A stretch of DNA of 64,000 nucleotides from the NCBI GenBank assembly GCA_003344405.1, contig NOWV01000100.1, positions 186,001-250,000 of the forward strand, read 5' to 3'. The stretch is from Trichoplax sp. H2 (taxonomy: Eukaryota > Placozoa > Uniplacotomia > Trichoplacea). Positions 38,738 through 49,390 of the stretch are shown piece by piece. The stretch's first letter is position 1. Each line of letters starts with the position of its first letter. Made by a program: the position numbers and the translations under genes. Under the pieces are notes generated by a model. That model was given only the letters and a program-made list of their open reading frames with translations, had not been told where the DNA came from and ran no database searches.

Positions 38738-41700
38738 GATGTAGACTATAAATGAGGTATGAAGTTATTATGATTAAAGCAACTCTAAATAAGATCTCAA
38801 CTGCACTTTTATAGTCGAGAATTTCCAAATGGATGCGATTGAGCAGTTCCTGTTCAGCAATTTCCGCTCGCTTATTCAGCTGGCTGCAAGTACCCCCTTA
38901 GCTAAACAGCATGGTTGTAATGCATACTCAGTCACCGTACACTGTACAATTAGTACAGACACACTGGATTATAATGTCCTGTATTGAACAGTAACCTAAC
39001 TTTGATAGTATTGTCTATCTTAACCTTAATTACGTACCGTAGAGTCATACAGTACATTATACTGAACGGAGCAGCGAGCAAGGAGCTGCCTGCTGCAGCT
39101 CATGGAGGCTCCGAGCTATCGACTAGTACGTTTATAGCGATATTGGCGACTATCTTAATGCTTAAAATGCAATAAGTGGACAAGATCTTGAAATTGATGC
39201 TGCTATTATAACGTAGGCTATATCGCATTTCCAATAGTTAACGTTTAAAATCCATGAGATTGATGAGAATAATTCATAGATTGCATTTCGGATTGTGAAC
39301 GTTTAATTAATTAAACCCAATAAATCTACCAAACTGTTGGGAAGATTTTAGTATTCAAGTAGTATGTAGTGTCTGGTAGGTATACAGCATGTTACAATCA
39401 ACTATAATTTCCTAGTTGTTTAAAATTTAATGCAATTTATGCGAAATTTAAAGTACAATCATTCCTCAGCCACCCTTTGTCGTAAAAATACGACCTTAAT
39501 TATTGATAGGAGATTAAGATATCCTAAAATTTATTTAGGGAAAGGCTCCTACAGTGCTATTTAGAAGGAGCAACTAATTCATCAGAATGACTATGCTCTT
39601 ACTAAACAAAATTTGGGAAATTTTAAAAAGTTGCAGCAAATCTTAGATAGAGCGAGCTCAGATCAAGTGTAATTGCCATTCATTAGCAGTATATGTCTAT
39701 ACCATAAAAAGTATAGCATACCACTTCGGTCAATTAAGAATTGCTTCATCATAGCTCAAATTATACAATAAACAGAAGAGAAAAACATACAGTAACATTA
39801 CAGTATTGCGTGAAGACTATTAACAAATATTAAAGAACTATACAATCTATCCTAAAATCACTACTCACGCTTACTCAAAATCTAGATACTACAGTATGTA
39901 TCCAACTGTCATTAAAGTAGCAGCAATGACAACTACCATGTTGTAAATTATCACTACTGCACTATACAATTTACAATAAAACAAAAAAATCAATAATATA
40001 ATTTAATCGCTTAAGTAATAGATTCGGCTAGTGTTATCATCATTACGCTTCAAAGCGCTTCAGTATTGGCTAGAGGTCTTCATGAATAAGCTGATTTGAA
40101 GAAAACAATAAAAATAATGGAGAGATGTTAGTGAAGAAGATTTGCACCCAATTATAACACATCATGAATGCTACAGATACTGTACAATGTACGCGTACAT
40201 GTGCAAATCAATTCCTATCATCATTTTAACGAAAATTTTTGCTCATCTTTTTTGCTATATGCTAGCGATATAGCTTATCGATATACACCACACTCTACTA
40301 TAATATATCAGAGTATACTGTACTTGAATAATGCTATCTGCTTGGCATCATTACTCGTACAACCTTGCAACAGTTAGAGCCTCGAATGAAACTACAAGTT
40401 GGTACACTTAAAAATCAGTTCTTGGCAGAATGTTTACAACTTTTTAAGAGCTAGTAATCCACTGTAAAAGCGAATAACTCATACAAGCGTATACATGTAC
40501 TGTACGGTAATATCTTATCGTAAAATAATTTCAGTTTAGGCACATGCTTATAGGTATAATATTTCCATATTCGTGATAACAAATCTTATTAATGCTCCTT
40601 AAATCAGGAATAATGTCGTTGCTTACCTTCAGACCTGAATTTGAATGAAATGAAATCACAGTACAGTACTGTAGTGACTGGTCGCAGACCAAATACAGTA
40701 CAGTATACAGTACTGTAATAAATCGACTTGACACTGTAAAATAAAGGGTACAGACTGCCGCACCGCACAGTAGTCTAGGTAGTATGTACTGTAGTACTGT
40801 ACTCACTATGGAGTACGTAGGACACAGTTAAGTATGACACTATTTTTGCGTTCCCGGTGTTACAACTGTATGTGTCTGTAATGGCTAAGTAGCACTAATT
40901 ATGTCACGTTAAAGATTTGCACAGTTTGACCAACGCAAATTGAGTGTGAATGATTGCGAACCAAAAATGCTATAACAGCGCTCAAAACTACTTTATTTTC
41001 GATCATGGCTGATTAACTAGCTACTGTAGTAGACAGAGCGGTACAGTATTAACATATCAGGTCACAGACAAGTTCATATTGGCTATGAATACCAATAATG
41101 CAATTGCAGTGTGGTTTTGCGCAGGTCACTGGTGCAGAACGGTAGCGCAGATCGCTAGCGAGCAGGGGAGTTTTTGAAGAAAACTTAATCTTAAAAGTCC
41201 TTAATTGCCAGCAGCAATATAGTATAGTACAGTGCAGTAAAGTACTGTAGATGACTGAACCAATAGCCCTTATTTGAAACCATGGACTACTTGTTTAGTA
41301 CTCTATGCTGTCCTAGCAGTAGTCCGTGACCAAAACTTTTGCTTCCTTAAGGCTTCGTTACTATGGTAACTGATCAACAGCAATCTCAACTTCTTATGCT
41401 ATACAGAAGTATGACACTGCCCAGAATAATATTCAGTCATTAGTTTTTATACGCCAATTACTGTATATCGCACCATAACTACAATACAGTACAGTTATTA
41501 GAAATAAAATCTGTTTCGTAGGTATAGTACGTGTTTATTAACTACGCTCGAATAGGGCTGTCATACTGTAGTATCCGTTTAGAATCTACTCGTATTTCCG
41601 AAATTCTTGGAAAAAAATATTCTTTCAATTCTTCAGCGAGACGAGAGTTTGATCGTTTAAATATATATATTATTACGCGATTGTAATTATTTTACAAGAC

Positions 41701-41748
41701 GCCTGTATTACTCTAAATTTTACTCAGTAACCCCAGCGAATTATAATC
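38738..41748. promoter_or_regulatory. divergent intergenic region URB2/IQCG, rich in GTACAGTACTGTAC-type motifs
   Basis: The region separates two divergent genes, so it should hold both promoters. ACAGTA/TACTGT hexamers and longer palindromes (CAGTACTG, GTACTGTAC) recur, most densely at about 40655-40805 and again at about 41220-41250 and 41480-41500. A short block of higher GC with coding-like frames on both strands lies at 38829-38990 and another at 39065-39125; neither could be tied to a known protein. No TATA or initiator element is claimed. Confidence 0.5.
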
Positions 41749-44378
41749 ATGGCTGCAGTCGATGCTATGTCAACGACTGAATCGATAGACGAAGCAAACG
41801 AAAATGTTTCGGCCTTACCTGGCCCGCCTGCAATCAATATCCAAGATCGAATACATATTAACACGGTGTTTCAAGACTCTATCGATCAGTTGGCAGTACT
41901 AGGAACAATTTTACCAATTTCGCTTGAACACAGTGCAAAAGCTGATTATGTTGAAAAGGTAAATAGCTCTACGAATAATATTGCGTTAACATAATTGCTT
42001 TACAGTTAGTCATAGTAGTATCGGAATGTTCTGCTTATGTTATATTCGTTCAATAGTTCTACTTTTATTAAATGATCATAGTAGCAGTTATAAATCGAAT
42101 CATTTCTCTCATAAAGGTTGTTGGTGACGAAATTAGTAAGATAGTTGAAGGACAAAGGCAGCTGGAATCGAAATTCGAGAAGGTCTGTATACACTCACAA
42201 TAATTAACTTAATTGATTCTTTACTGTGTCCTAGAGCTCTACATAATGTAATACTTGCCATAACCCGAATTGATTATGTATTCTAATCATTTATAGCTTA
42301 TTATGGAGAAAGGGGATGGTAGAGACCGTAAAGTTAAACTTGGTGATAATGATGATTATTATGATGTAACGAAATCAATTAAAAGTAGCACACAAGGTTA
42401 GAATGGCACTAGAAATACAATCATCGACATTGCATACTTATTATTTGTATTGATTAACTACTGTAGGTCAGGTTAAATAAAATTTGATTAACATATATTC
42501 AATTATATAAATATATATAGCACTTGGTAGAAGTTTGAAAACTAATCCTCTAGGTACCGATATATTACTGAAAATGCAAGATGACAGGTACCTAGCATAC
42601 GCTATCATGTAGCGCTTTTTAAGATATGTAATGATGCTTACCACCAATACGTATGTTTCTGACTATGAACTTGTACCTTTTTACACAATCATATTAGAGG
42701 GTTTCTACAAGATATAATGGAAGAGGCAATGGCTGAGGTTCACGAACACGGAAGCTTTAGTTGTATGGCGGAATCAGTTAAAACCGAACAAAAAAAGAAG
42801 AGTGACTTATTACAAATTATACAAAAGTAAATTTTTAGTATGCAATTACTATCCATTATCTAGTTCATAAAATCATTGCATCTTATATTGTCATTTTGGG
42901 GGACTTTCAGGGAAGAGGCTGCTCGCAAGAAAGTAAAAACATTACAAAAACAACTCCAAGAAATCAAACGTGACAAAGAAGTTCAAATTCAGGTTAATAA
43001 ATTATGATTAAAGCATTGGTATCCATTTTATATTTAAAAGTAATGCTAGATAAGATATAGGTTTGTTGATGCCGACTTAAACTAGACTATTTCTTTAATC
43101 ATTTATTGCATATAAATAGCAACGAAATGAGATGATTGCACACTTGAAAGATCAACTACAAGAAATGAAGGCAAAGACGAGTATGGAAGGGAAGTATATA
43201 AAGAAAGAAGCTGAAGTAAGAGTATTATGTACTCAAAAGAAATGTCAGCAATCTGAAAGTGAACTGAAAGAAGATTATCAAGTAATAACTACACTTATGC
43301 CTTTAATGACAATTATTTAATCATTTCTCATCGTTGAAATATCCTGTGAATTAATTTAACTTAAATGTGAACTACTGTAGGGATTGCAAAGCAAGATTGA
43401 TGATGAAAACAGAACTAACAATGAAATTGAAACTTATCTACGACAACAACATAAGGTTAGTTCACTAAGTAAAAACTGAAAGCCTAAATTTCATTAGGCT
43501 TGACTGTTATAGCAATAATTCCAATTTTCACAAATGCTAACTATATCACTAAATACTCAAAAGAATTTTATGCTTATCAGACTGTTTAATTAGATTACTA
43601 ATTAATTTCCTTTTTGCTATTTTTATTACGACAGATTCTTGAAGAAAAGGTCGAATATTGGATGGAAAAGCATGAGAAAGAAGTTGAAGCAAAGCAGCGT
43701 GATTTAGATACATTGAAAGTATGAAAAATAACTAGCTACTAAATCATAGTTTGTTTAATTATCTATGATTTGCTAATTTATATTAAACTGTTTCTTCCTT
43801 TCACTATATAGTCGAATCGTGCTAATGACTTAGCAAGACTACAAGAATTGACGCAACTGGTAAAAGCTAACTACTCGTATATCCAACATGCTTGATTTTT
43901 CAATCTATTTTAACATTTACTTTCTTTATCAGTATCAACAATATGAAGAAGTTGTTATAGAAGATAGATTAGAAAAGGAGAAAGCTAAAAAATTAGAAGA
44001 GCAAAAATGGAAAGAAAATAGAGCTGCTATTAAGGTACTTTTTTGACTAATTTTAGCATTAACAGCCCTATATCTATATGAAGTATAGTAGATTTTGAAG
44101 CATCTACCTTATTAATTGAAACCTTATAATTAGTATTGTTTAAATACGGTTAAATTGCAGCATCACTGTTTTCTAAGTAAATAAATGAAATTAATTGCGT
44201 ACAACAGATACAAGCATGGTGGAGAGGAGTAATGGTTCGAAAGCGATTACATAGCAAACGCAAAAAAAGAAAGGGAAAAGGAAAAAAAGGCAAAGGTAAA
44301 GGCAAAGGCAAAGGAAAAGGAAAAGGAAAAGGAAGAGCTAAAGGAATTGGCAAAACACGGCCAATTAAAAGAAAATAA
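41749..44378 (+). CDS. IQCG: IQ motif-containing protein G / dynein regulatory complex subunit 9
   Basis: Twelve exons join in phase (41749-41958, 42117-42182, 42297-42396, 42521-42587, 42698-42826, 42911-42992, 43120-43281, 43381-43455, 43635-43718, 43812-43859, 43933-44034, 44208-44378) to give 431 residues. The central and C-terminal coiled coil carries signatures of IQCG/DRC9: ARKKVKTLQKQLQEI, MIAHLKDQLQEMKAKT (223-238), EEKVEYWMEKHEKE, SNRANDLARLQEL and IEDRLEKEKAKKLEEQ, then the IQ motif IQAWWRGVMVRKRL at about 376-389. The protein belongs to the nexin-dynein regulatory complex of motile cilia and binds calmodulin through the IQ motif. Odd point: after the IQ motif the tail becomes an almost pure Lys-Gly repeat ending in TRPIKRK, unlike the short tail of vertebrate homologs as I know them. 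The ATG follows an AT-rich leader and is the only Met near the start of the frame. Confidence 0.95.
44262..44335 (+). repeat. coding AAAGGM microsatellite (Lys-Gly repeat)
   Basis: A run of AAAGGC/AAAGGT/AAAGGA hexamers within the last IQCG exon encodes alternating Lys and Gly. The purine-only strand is prone to slippage, so the length may vary between individuals. Confidence 0.85.
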
Positions 44379-45622
44379 GTCTTTTACCAGTCGGACTGTT
44401 ATCGATCACTGGCAGCAAGACATTTTAATATGTATTAGTTACCAGCGGAAGATTGCTCTTATATCGCTCGAAATCATAAACCAAAAATTGGAATGCATGT
44501 CGAAGTTACTAACATTATACTGCTTAAAGGAATTTTAATTTAAGTAAACAATTTCATTTTTATCGTATTGAGAATTTACTGTTGATTTTTCACGTTAAAT
44601 ATACAATATTTTACGCTTTTCATACCGTCTTAAAGTAAGTGTAATTAATTTTACTGTACAAATCATCATAAACTTTGTAGATAATTAATAAGTATCACAA
44701 TTTCATTTCCATGCTTTGCCTGCCTATTCTATTGGTTAAATACGATTTAATATGAACATTTATATAATAGAGTATCTAGCCTGCCAAAGCAGTGTTATTT
44801 GATTCGCTAGCAATAATTAGCTAATAAACTGCCTGTCGATTCGCCATTTCGTAATAAAAAGAAGAAATTGTAAATTGTGCTTTACTTGCTGTAGGCATTA
44901 CAGTTAACAGCTTAGACGATAAAGTTATTGCTCATAATTTCACTTCATGCGAAAGGTATCTGAGTAAATACGAGTATAGGAAATATCATTTACGCATGAT
45001 AGCAATCAAGACTTGATAACTGACAACTCGCTATTCGTAAAATATATCAGTCGATAGTCCAAGCTACAAGCTTATAGCCCGATGCTAATATCTATCACTA
45101 TACACTTTTTGTATTTTGGGAGTATCCACTGCAATTTTTTCCCCATAATGTTTAAAAAGATCCACCGCATTTAATTAGAAAGGCTAGTTATATTGTGTAT
45201 ATACAGTAGTAACCTGATTAGCAATTCACTAATCCTTCTTACAAAAGCAGACACTAAATCACGAGTGTGCTTGATAAATACATTTGTAACATCTTAAGTT
45301 TACTCCCATACCTACTGAGTAATGGCAGAACAAGTTACAAAAGCAACGCTTTCAAATTTTTAGCTGCCTTAGCATAATCTTTCAGCTAGCACTATAGTTC
45401 TGACTACACTAATATAAAGCCTACTTGATCAACAGCTGACAAGAACTTTAGAACTTCAGTAGCCTCAAGTCATCACTAAATGCCACTAATTGCGGTAGAA
45501 TACGCTCCATTACAATTTTAGGCTACCACTTATAATTATCAGAAACAATAACTTTCACAACCCGAGTGTACACATAGAACTTTACATTTTATTCAGTTTA
45601 GTATACAAACAACTTCCTAAGA
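44379..45622. other. convergent intergenic region, no gene seen
   Basis: Lies between the 3' ends of IQCG (+) and eL33 (-). Nothing recognisable beyond scattered TACAGTA-type hexamers. Confidence 0.5.
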
Positions 45623-46818
45623 TTACACTCTGGAAGGATAGAGCATCTAGCAAAAATAGAAGAAAGGATGATCGATTAATACAGTTATTTACAACAACTT
45701 TCCATCTAAAAGATGTCATAATAGCACAACAAGACTTATAACAAGATTGAATCAAGTTAAGTGATAATTAAAAGTTTGTAAGCACCGGATGAGGGTAATC
45801 ACTATATGTTGATTGTGAATGTAAAGTAATGTACATTGCGAAATTGTAGCAACAGTGTCAATTGTAAGTACGTCAAGCATATTTATTCGTACAGTACTAT
45901 AATTCTGGATCTTTATGCTGTAAAATAAATACAGAAGATTAAAGATTTACAGTAAAACTAATGATAACCTAGCGGGATCATCAAAGATACATTGTATTAT
46001 ACTGTAGGAAATAACTAATGGCAAGAATGGTGTCATAGTAAAGGGCACTACATTATCCAGATACTGTAGCGTATGACTAAAATTTTTTGTCAGAATCTGG
46101 TAATACCTTCACACCAGCATGCTAGCAACTGCAGTACTTCAACAACCATAACATAGAGTATCTACAGTAGCGTATAGCACCCAATCTTTCTAATCTTTAC
46201 CTATTGGCAGATGAAATATTTCTGCGACGGAATATCTTTTTTATTACTTGGCAGATTTATATTATAGTACTGTGCTATCAATCAGTGTTTGATTTGCTTT
46301 CAGACTATTATGACAATAATCATTGCTAGGAAAGTACGATCGTTATTTAATTCTAACTGTCAATAACATACCACATGAACAGTTGCACCCATTGATTTAG
46401 GAGGAAGATTGTGTCTAAACTTTGCACGGACTACTCCACTATTACCGTGTGATCTTGTAACCTTGCCCCACATCACTCTAAATTTGGAAGCATTACGCGT
46501 TTTTCGTAAAGTGGCTTTCGTCTTCTTTTGAGCACGGTAAATATATGCGACTCTCTTGCCCAAGTAAAATTCAGTTTCGTTCTTATTATTTACACCTTCG
46601 ATACGAATGAGAGATGTATTCGTATGTTGATTGCGTAAGCCTCGCTTATAGCCAAGTATTAAGCCTTTCGTGTATAGTCTAACGACCAATAATGAAGTGA
46701 AATATTTCATTACATTGGACTATACAAAGACAAGGAGTTTCCTACGTATTGCAATCAACTATGTATATTCTACTAGCATATCGACAAGGTATGGCGCTAA
46801 CCTGGTTGAGTTGGACAT
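45623..46818 (-). CDS. RPL35A: large-subunit ribosomal protein eL33 (RPL35A)
   Basis: Three exons join in phase to 115 residues. Exon 1 (46802-46818, 17 nt) gives MSNST plus two bases of Arg. Exon 2 (46372-46678) carries nearly the whole protein: [49 protein letters not shown] and [15 protein letters not shown]. Exon 3 (45623-45646, 24 nt) adds MLYPSRV and the stop, the standard eL33 ending. Without exon 3 the frame would stop falsely at GATVHVVCY; the donor GTATG at that point shows this is intron read-through. Without exon 1 the long frame would start at a spurious Met in the intron. eL33 is a component of the 60S ribosomal subunit. Introns are 123 and 725 bp. Length matches the family (about 110). 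Confidence 0.97.
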
Positions 46819-47904
46819 TGTGATAATATTACGACTCCAAAGCCTATTAATACATCCAAGAAATACTACATTATACATTGCCAATGCAAAAGTTAAACAA
46901 CATTGAGCCTATCCAGTAGAACAAGTAAGGGATATCAAGTCATCAACATGGCGTCTATCCACGCCAACTAGTGACAGTAATAAAATACTGCTACAGCATC
47001 ACTAAACATCCATCGGGTAAAAATCAGTCAATATCCGTTCATAATGGATGATAATACAATTATTTAAGCTTAAAGAATTATCATCAAGATATTTTCTAGG
47101 TAGAAAAAATGAAAAATTTTACGGCACATCTAAAATGCTCACCCAGTCCGACAGCAACAATTCGAGAAGAAGGAAGAGATTGTGGCAGCGAGGTAATTTT
47201 GCGACTGCGCAATTTAAATACCATCATGACGCATGCTTCCTTTTTCAAGGTACTTCGGACGTTCGGACGATCGGCCTCAATAACGCCTTAAAAGGTGCGT
47301 TCACACGATGAACTTTTTCCAGGGTAAGGGTACTAGCCGCAAGTTTCAGACGGGCGGACTTTCAGACCACGTAAGGCCGAAAATATCGAGACTATTTCAA
47401 TAGTACCAAACTTCTGTGTCTGTTTTCTTATGCACTATTTTAATTTTAATTTAGAAATGATTGATGAAGTTATATAACTGCTTTCAAGCAAAAACTTAGT
47501 CCAATAGAATAGAGCTCAATGAAATATTACTTATTCAATTAGAAAAAATAAGTCAAACATGGAATCGAGCATCACCATACTGCCGACTAGAAAACGAATA
47601 CAAGTGTTTGGAACAGACAGACAGGCAATACTGTTCAGTCAGTGTTCACTCACTGTTGTGTTTTTTAAGTGGTTGAAGTCTCTCATAGGCAGAAAGAGAC
47701 GGGACAGACAGCAAACGGTTGTTCACAATAGTCATCATGTGGAGGCTGGCTCTTTTGTTGGTCATTTCAAGTGTATCGCATGTCTGTAACGATACACTAT
47801 ACTGTCAGCGATTGACATCCAAATTAGCCTGCTAAGTTGATTTTGTGCAGTATGTTATACTGTATACTTTGATTGGTCCAGCTTGTATTTCCCACGGATG
47901 TAAG

Positions 47905-48485
47905 CAATGTTCTATACAGTACAGTACTGTACCATAGCAATCAAGATGCCGACCGCCTGTACTCCACTACAGTACTGTGCATTAGCCCTGTCAAGAACAT
48001 GTCTCTTCATTCTTCAATTCTTTGCTGGAATTCTTCAACTTTCATGTCAGCAAAAGAATTTAAGGAGTGGAGACGTAATGTGCCGTGTACAGTGTACAGT
48101 GTACAAAAGTCTACAGTTTACAGTACTTTACATTGTACTGTCTTAGCAAGTACAGTACAGTACAGTACTACACCACTGAGAGTGTACTGAATACAGTAGG
48201 ACGTCAATGGTACAATGTACAGTACTGTACGTACTTACTTGTGACTGAAGTTGTGAGTTCAAGTACAGTGTACAGTGTACAGTACTGTACCGCATTCTTG
48301 ATGTACTGTACAGGACAGTACAGTACTGTACTGTACAGGACATTGTACAATAGTCTACAGTTTACAGTACTTTACACTGTATTGTATTAACAAGTACAGT
48401 ACGGCACCACTGAGTGTGTACTGAATAGGACGTCAATGGTACGATGGACGTACAGTACTTACTTGCGACTGAAGTGGTGAGTTGT
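47905..48485. repeat. GTAC-palindrome block with a direct repeat
   Basis: The strings ACAGTACTGTA, GTACAGTGTACAGT and CAGTACAGTACAGTAC recur more than a dozen times. A longer direct repeat of about 150 bp is superimposed (about 48101-48256 and 48342-48484), sharing TCTACAGTTTACAGTACTTT, CACTGAG, GGACGTCAATGGTAC and TTACTTGYGACTGAAG. Small overlapping frames here on both strands all encode TVLYCTV-like low-complexity strings and are not genes. Confidence 0.85.
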
Positions 48486-48953
48486 GATTCCAATTTTGCT
48501 TTTTCTTTGTTCTGTTTCGTTGGTCACATGACATCTGCTCAACCAACCCGTAGCCAGGCTTGAACTAGTGCCTGGGGTAGATTTAAATCGCATCTTCATG
48601 ATCGCTGATTGGCCAACTTAGCCTAAGCGTCAACTTTGAAAATAACCGCATCCTTCTACAACATCGACATCATCGCGACGCTTGACACACTGACTGACGT
48701 CAGGCTGATTTACCAAACAAGCGTTTCGACTGGAGGACGTGAAGTAGGTTGAAGCTTGATCGTGTCACCCCACTCGGTTGACCACGTCTGTGTACATCAG
48801 TCTCGGCAACTGCTTGACGTTGCCATTGTTATTCTTGACCTGCCAAGTCAATTTCAGCTTATCCCATACAAATTGCTACAAGCAAGACAGAAACTTCACC
48901 AGCGTTGATTTTCTTCATTTTCAGCCTTCACTGAGGGTAAAATTCATTGAAAA

Positions 48954-49007
48954 ATGGCTCAACTGATTGATAAATTGAATTTAATGGTCAATAGTAAAGG
49001 CCTTCAG
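48954..49007 (+). other. possible alternative first coding exon of cyclin B3
   Basis: An ATG-led stretch of 18 codons ends in CAG before GTAAAT and is in phase with the codon at 49400, which follows AAG after a long pyrimidine tract. Suggested by splice logic only; transcript data would decide. Confidence 0.3.
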
Positions 49008-49390
49008 GTAAATCGATCGATCCTAGATTGAAATTTTATGTCGTGGAGTAGCCGGTAGATGTCAACTCGCTCTTTGTCAGTTTTGCCATTTTTGTGTACA
49101 CAGTATCAAACCTTCAATGAACAACATGACTGTCATTCTATCCTATCCCTAAATATCATTTCAGCCTTGAATTTTCAATAGATTCATTCTGTCTAGTCCA
49201 TTGAAATCATGACTAATCTTGTTATGACAGTTTATAAAAGATAATTATATCAAGAGGATTCAAATCTTGCATGACATTGAATCATTTTGCTCTTTCTCTC
49301 TCTGACTCTCTCTTTCTCTTGCTGCACTTTTCAAACGTTTTTTTCTCCTTGTATTTTTTCCTCTTTTCAACCGTACACGCCCCCCTCTCT

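Larger units (their letters stand above)
46819..49390. promoter_or_regulatory. divergent intergenic region RPL35A/CCNB3 with palindromic repeat block
   Basis: It should contain both promoters. The left part (46.9-47.8 kb) has only small frames without motifs. The middle, about 47900-48485, is a dense block of GTACAGTACTGTAC-type palindromes. The right end (about 49270-49390) is strongly pyrimidine-rich (repeated TCTCTC and TTTC) just before the cyclin ATG, which could be a leader or an acceptor tract. Confidence 0.5.

Noticed and set aside
45647-46371. Possible C/D snoRNA in the eL33 intron (TGATGA-like string near 45975 on the minus strand)
   Set aside because: The first base of the C box is off and no matching D box with terminal stem could be found.
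47280-47310. GTGCGTTCACACGATGAAC as a transposon end
   Set aside because: No partner terminal repeat or target duplication seen.
47873-48390. Overlapping 79-105 codon frames on both strands in the GTAC block
   Set aside because: All encode repetitive Tyr/Cys/Thr/Val/Leu strings created by the palindromic repeat; open in several frames at once, which is a repeat signature, not coding.
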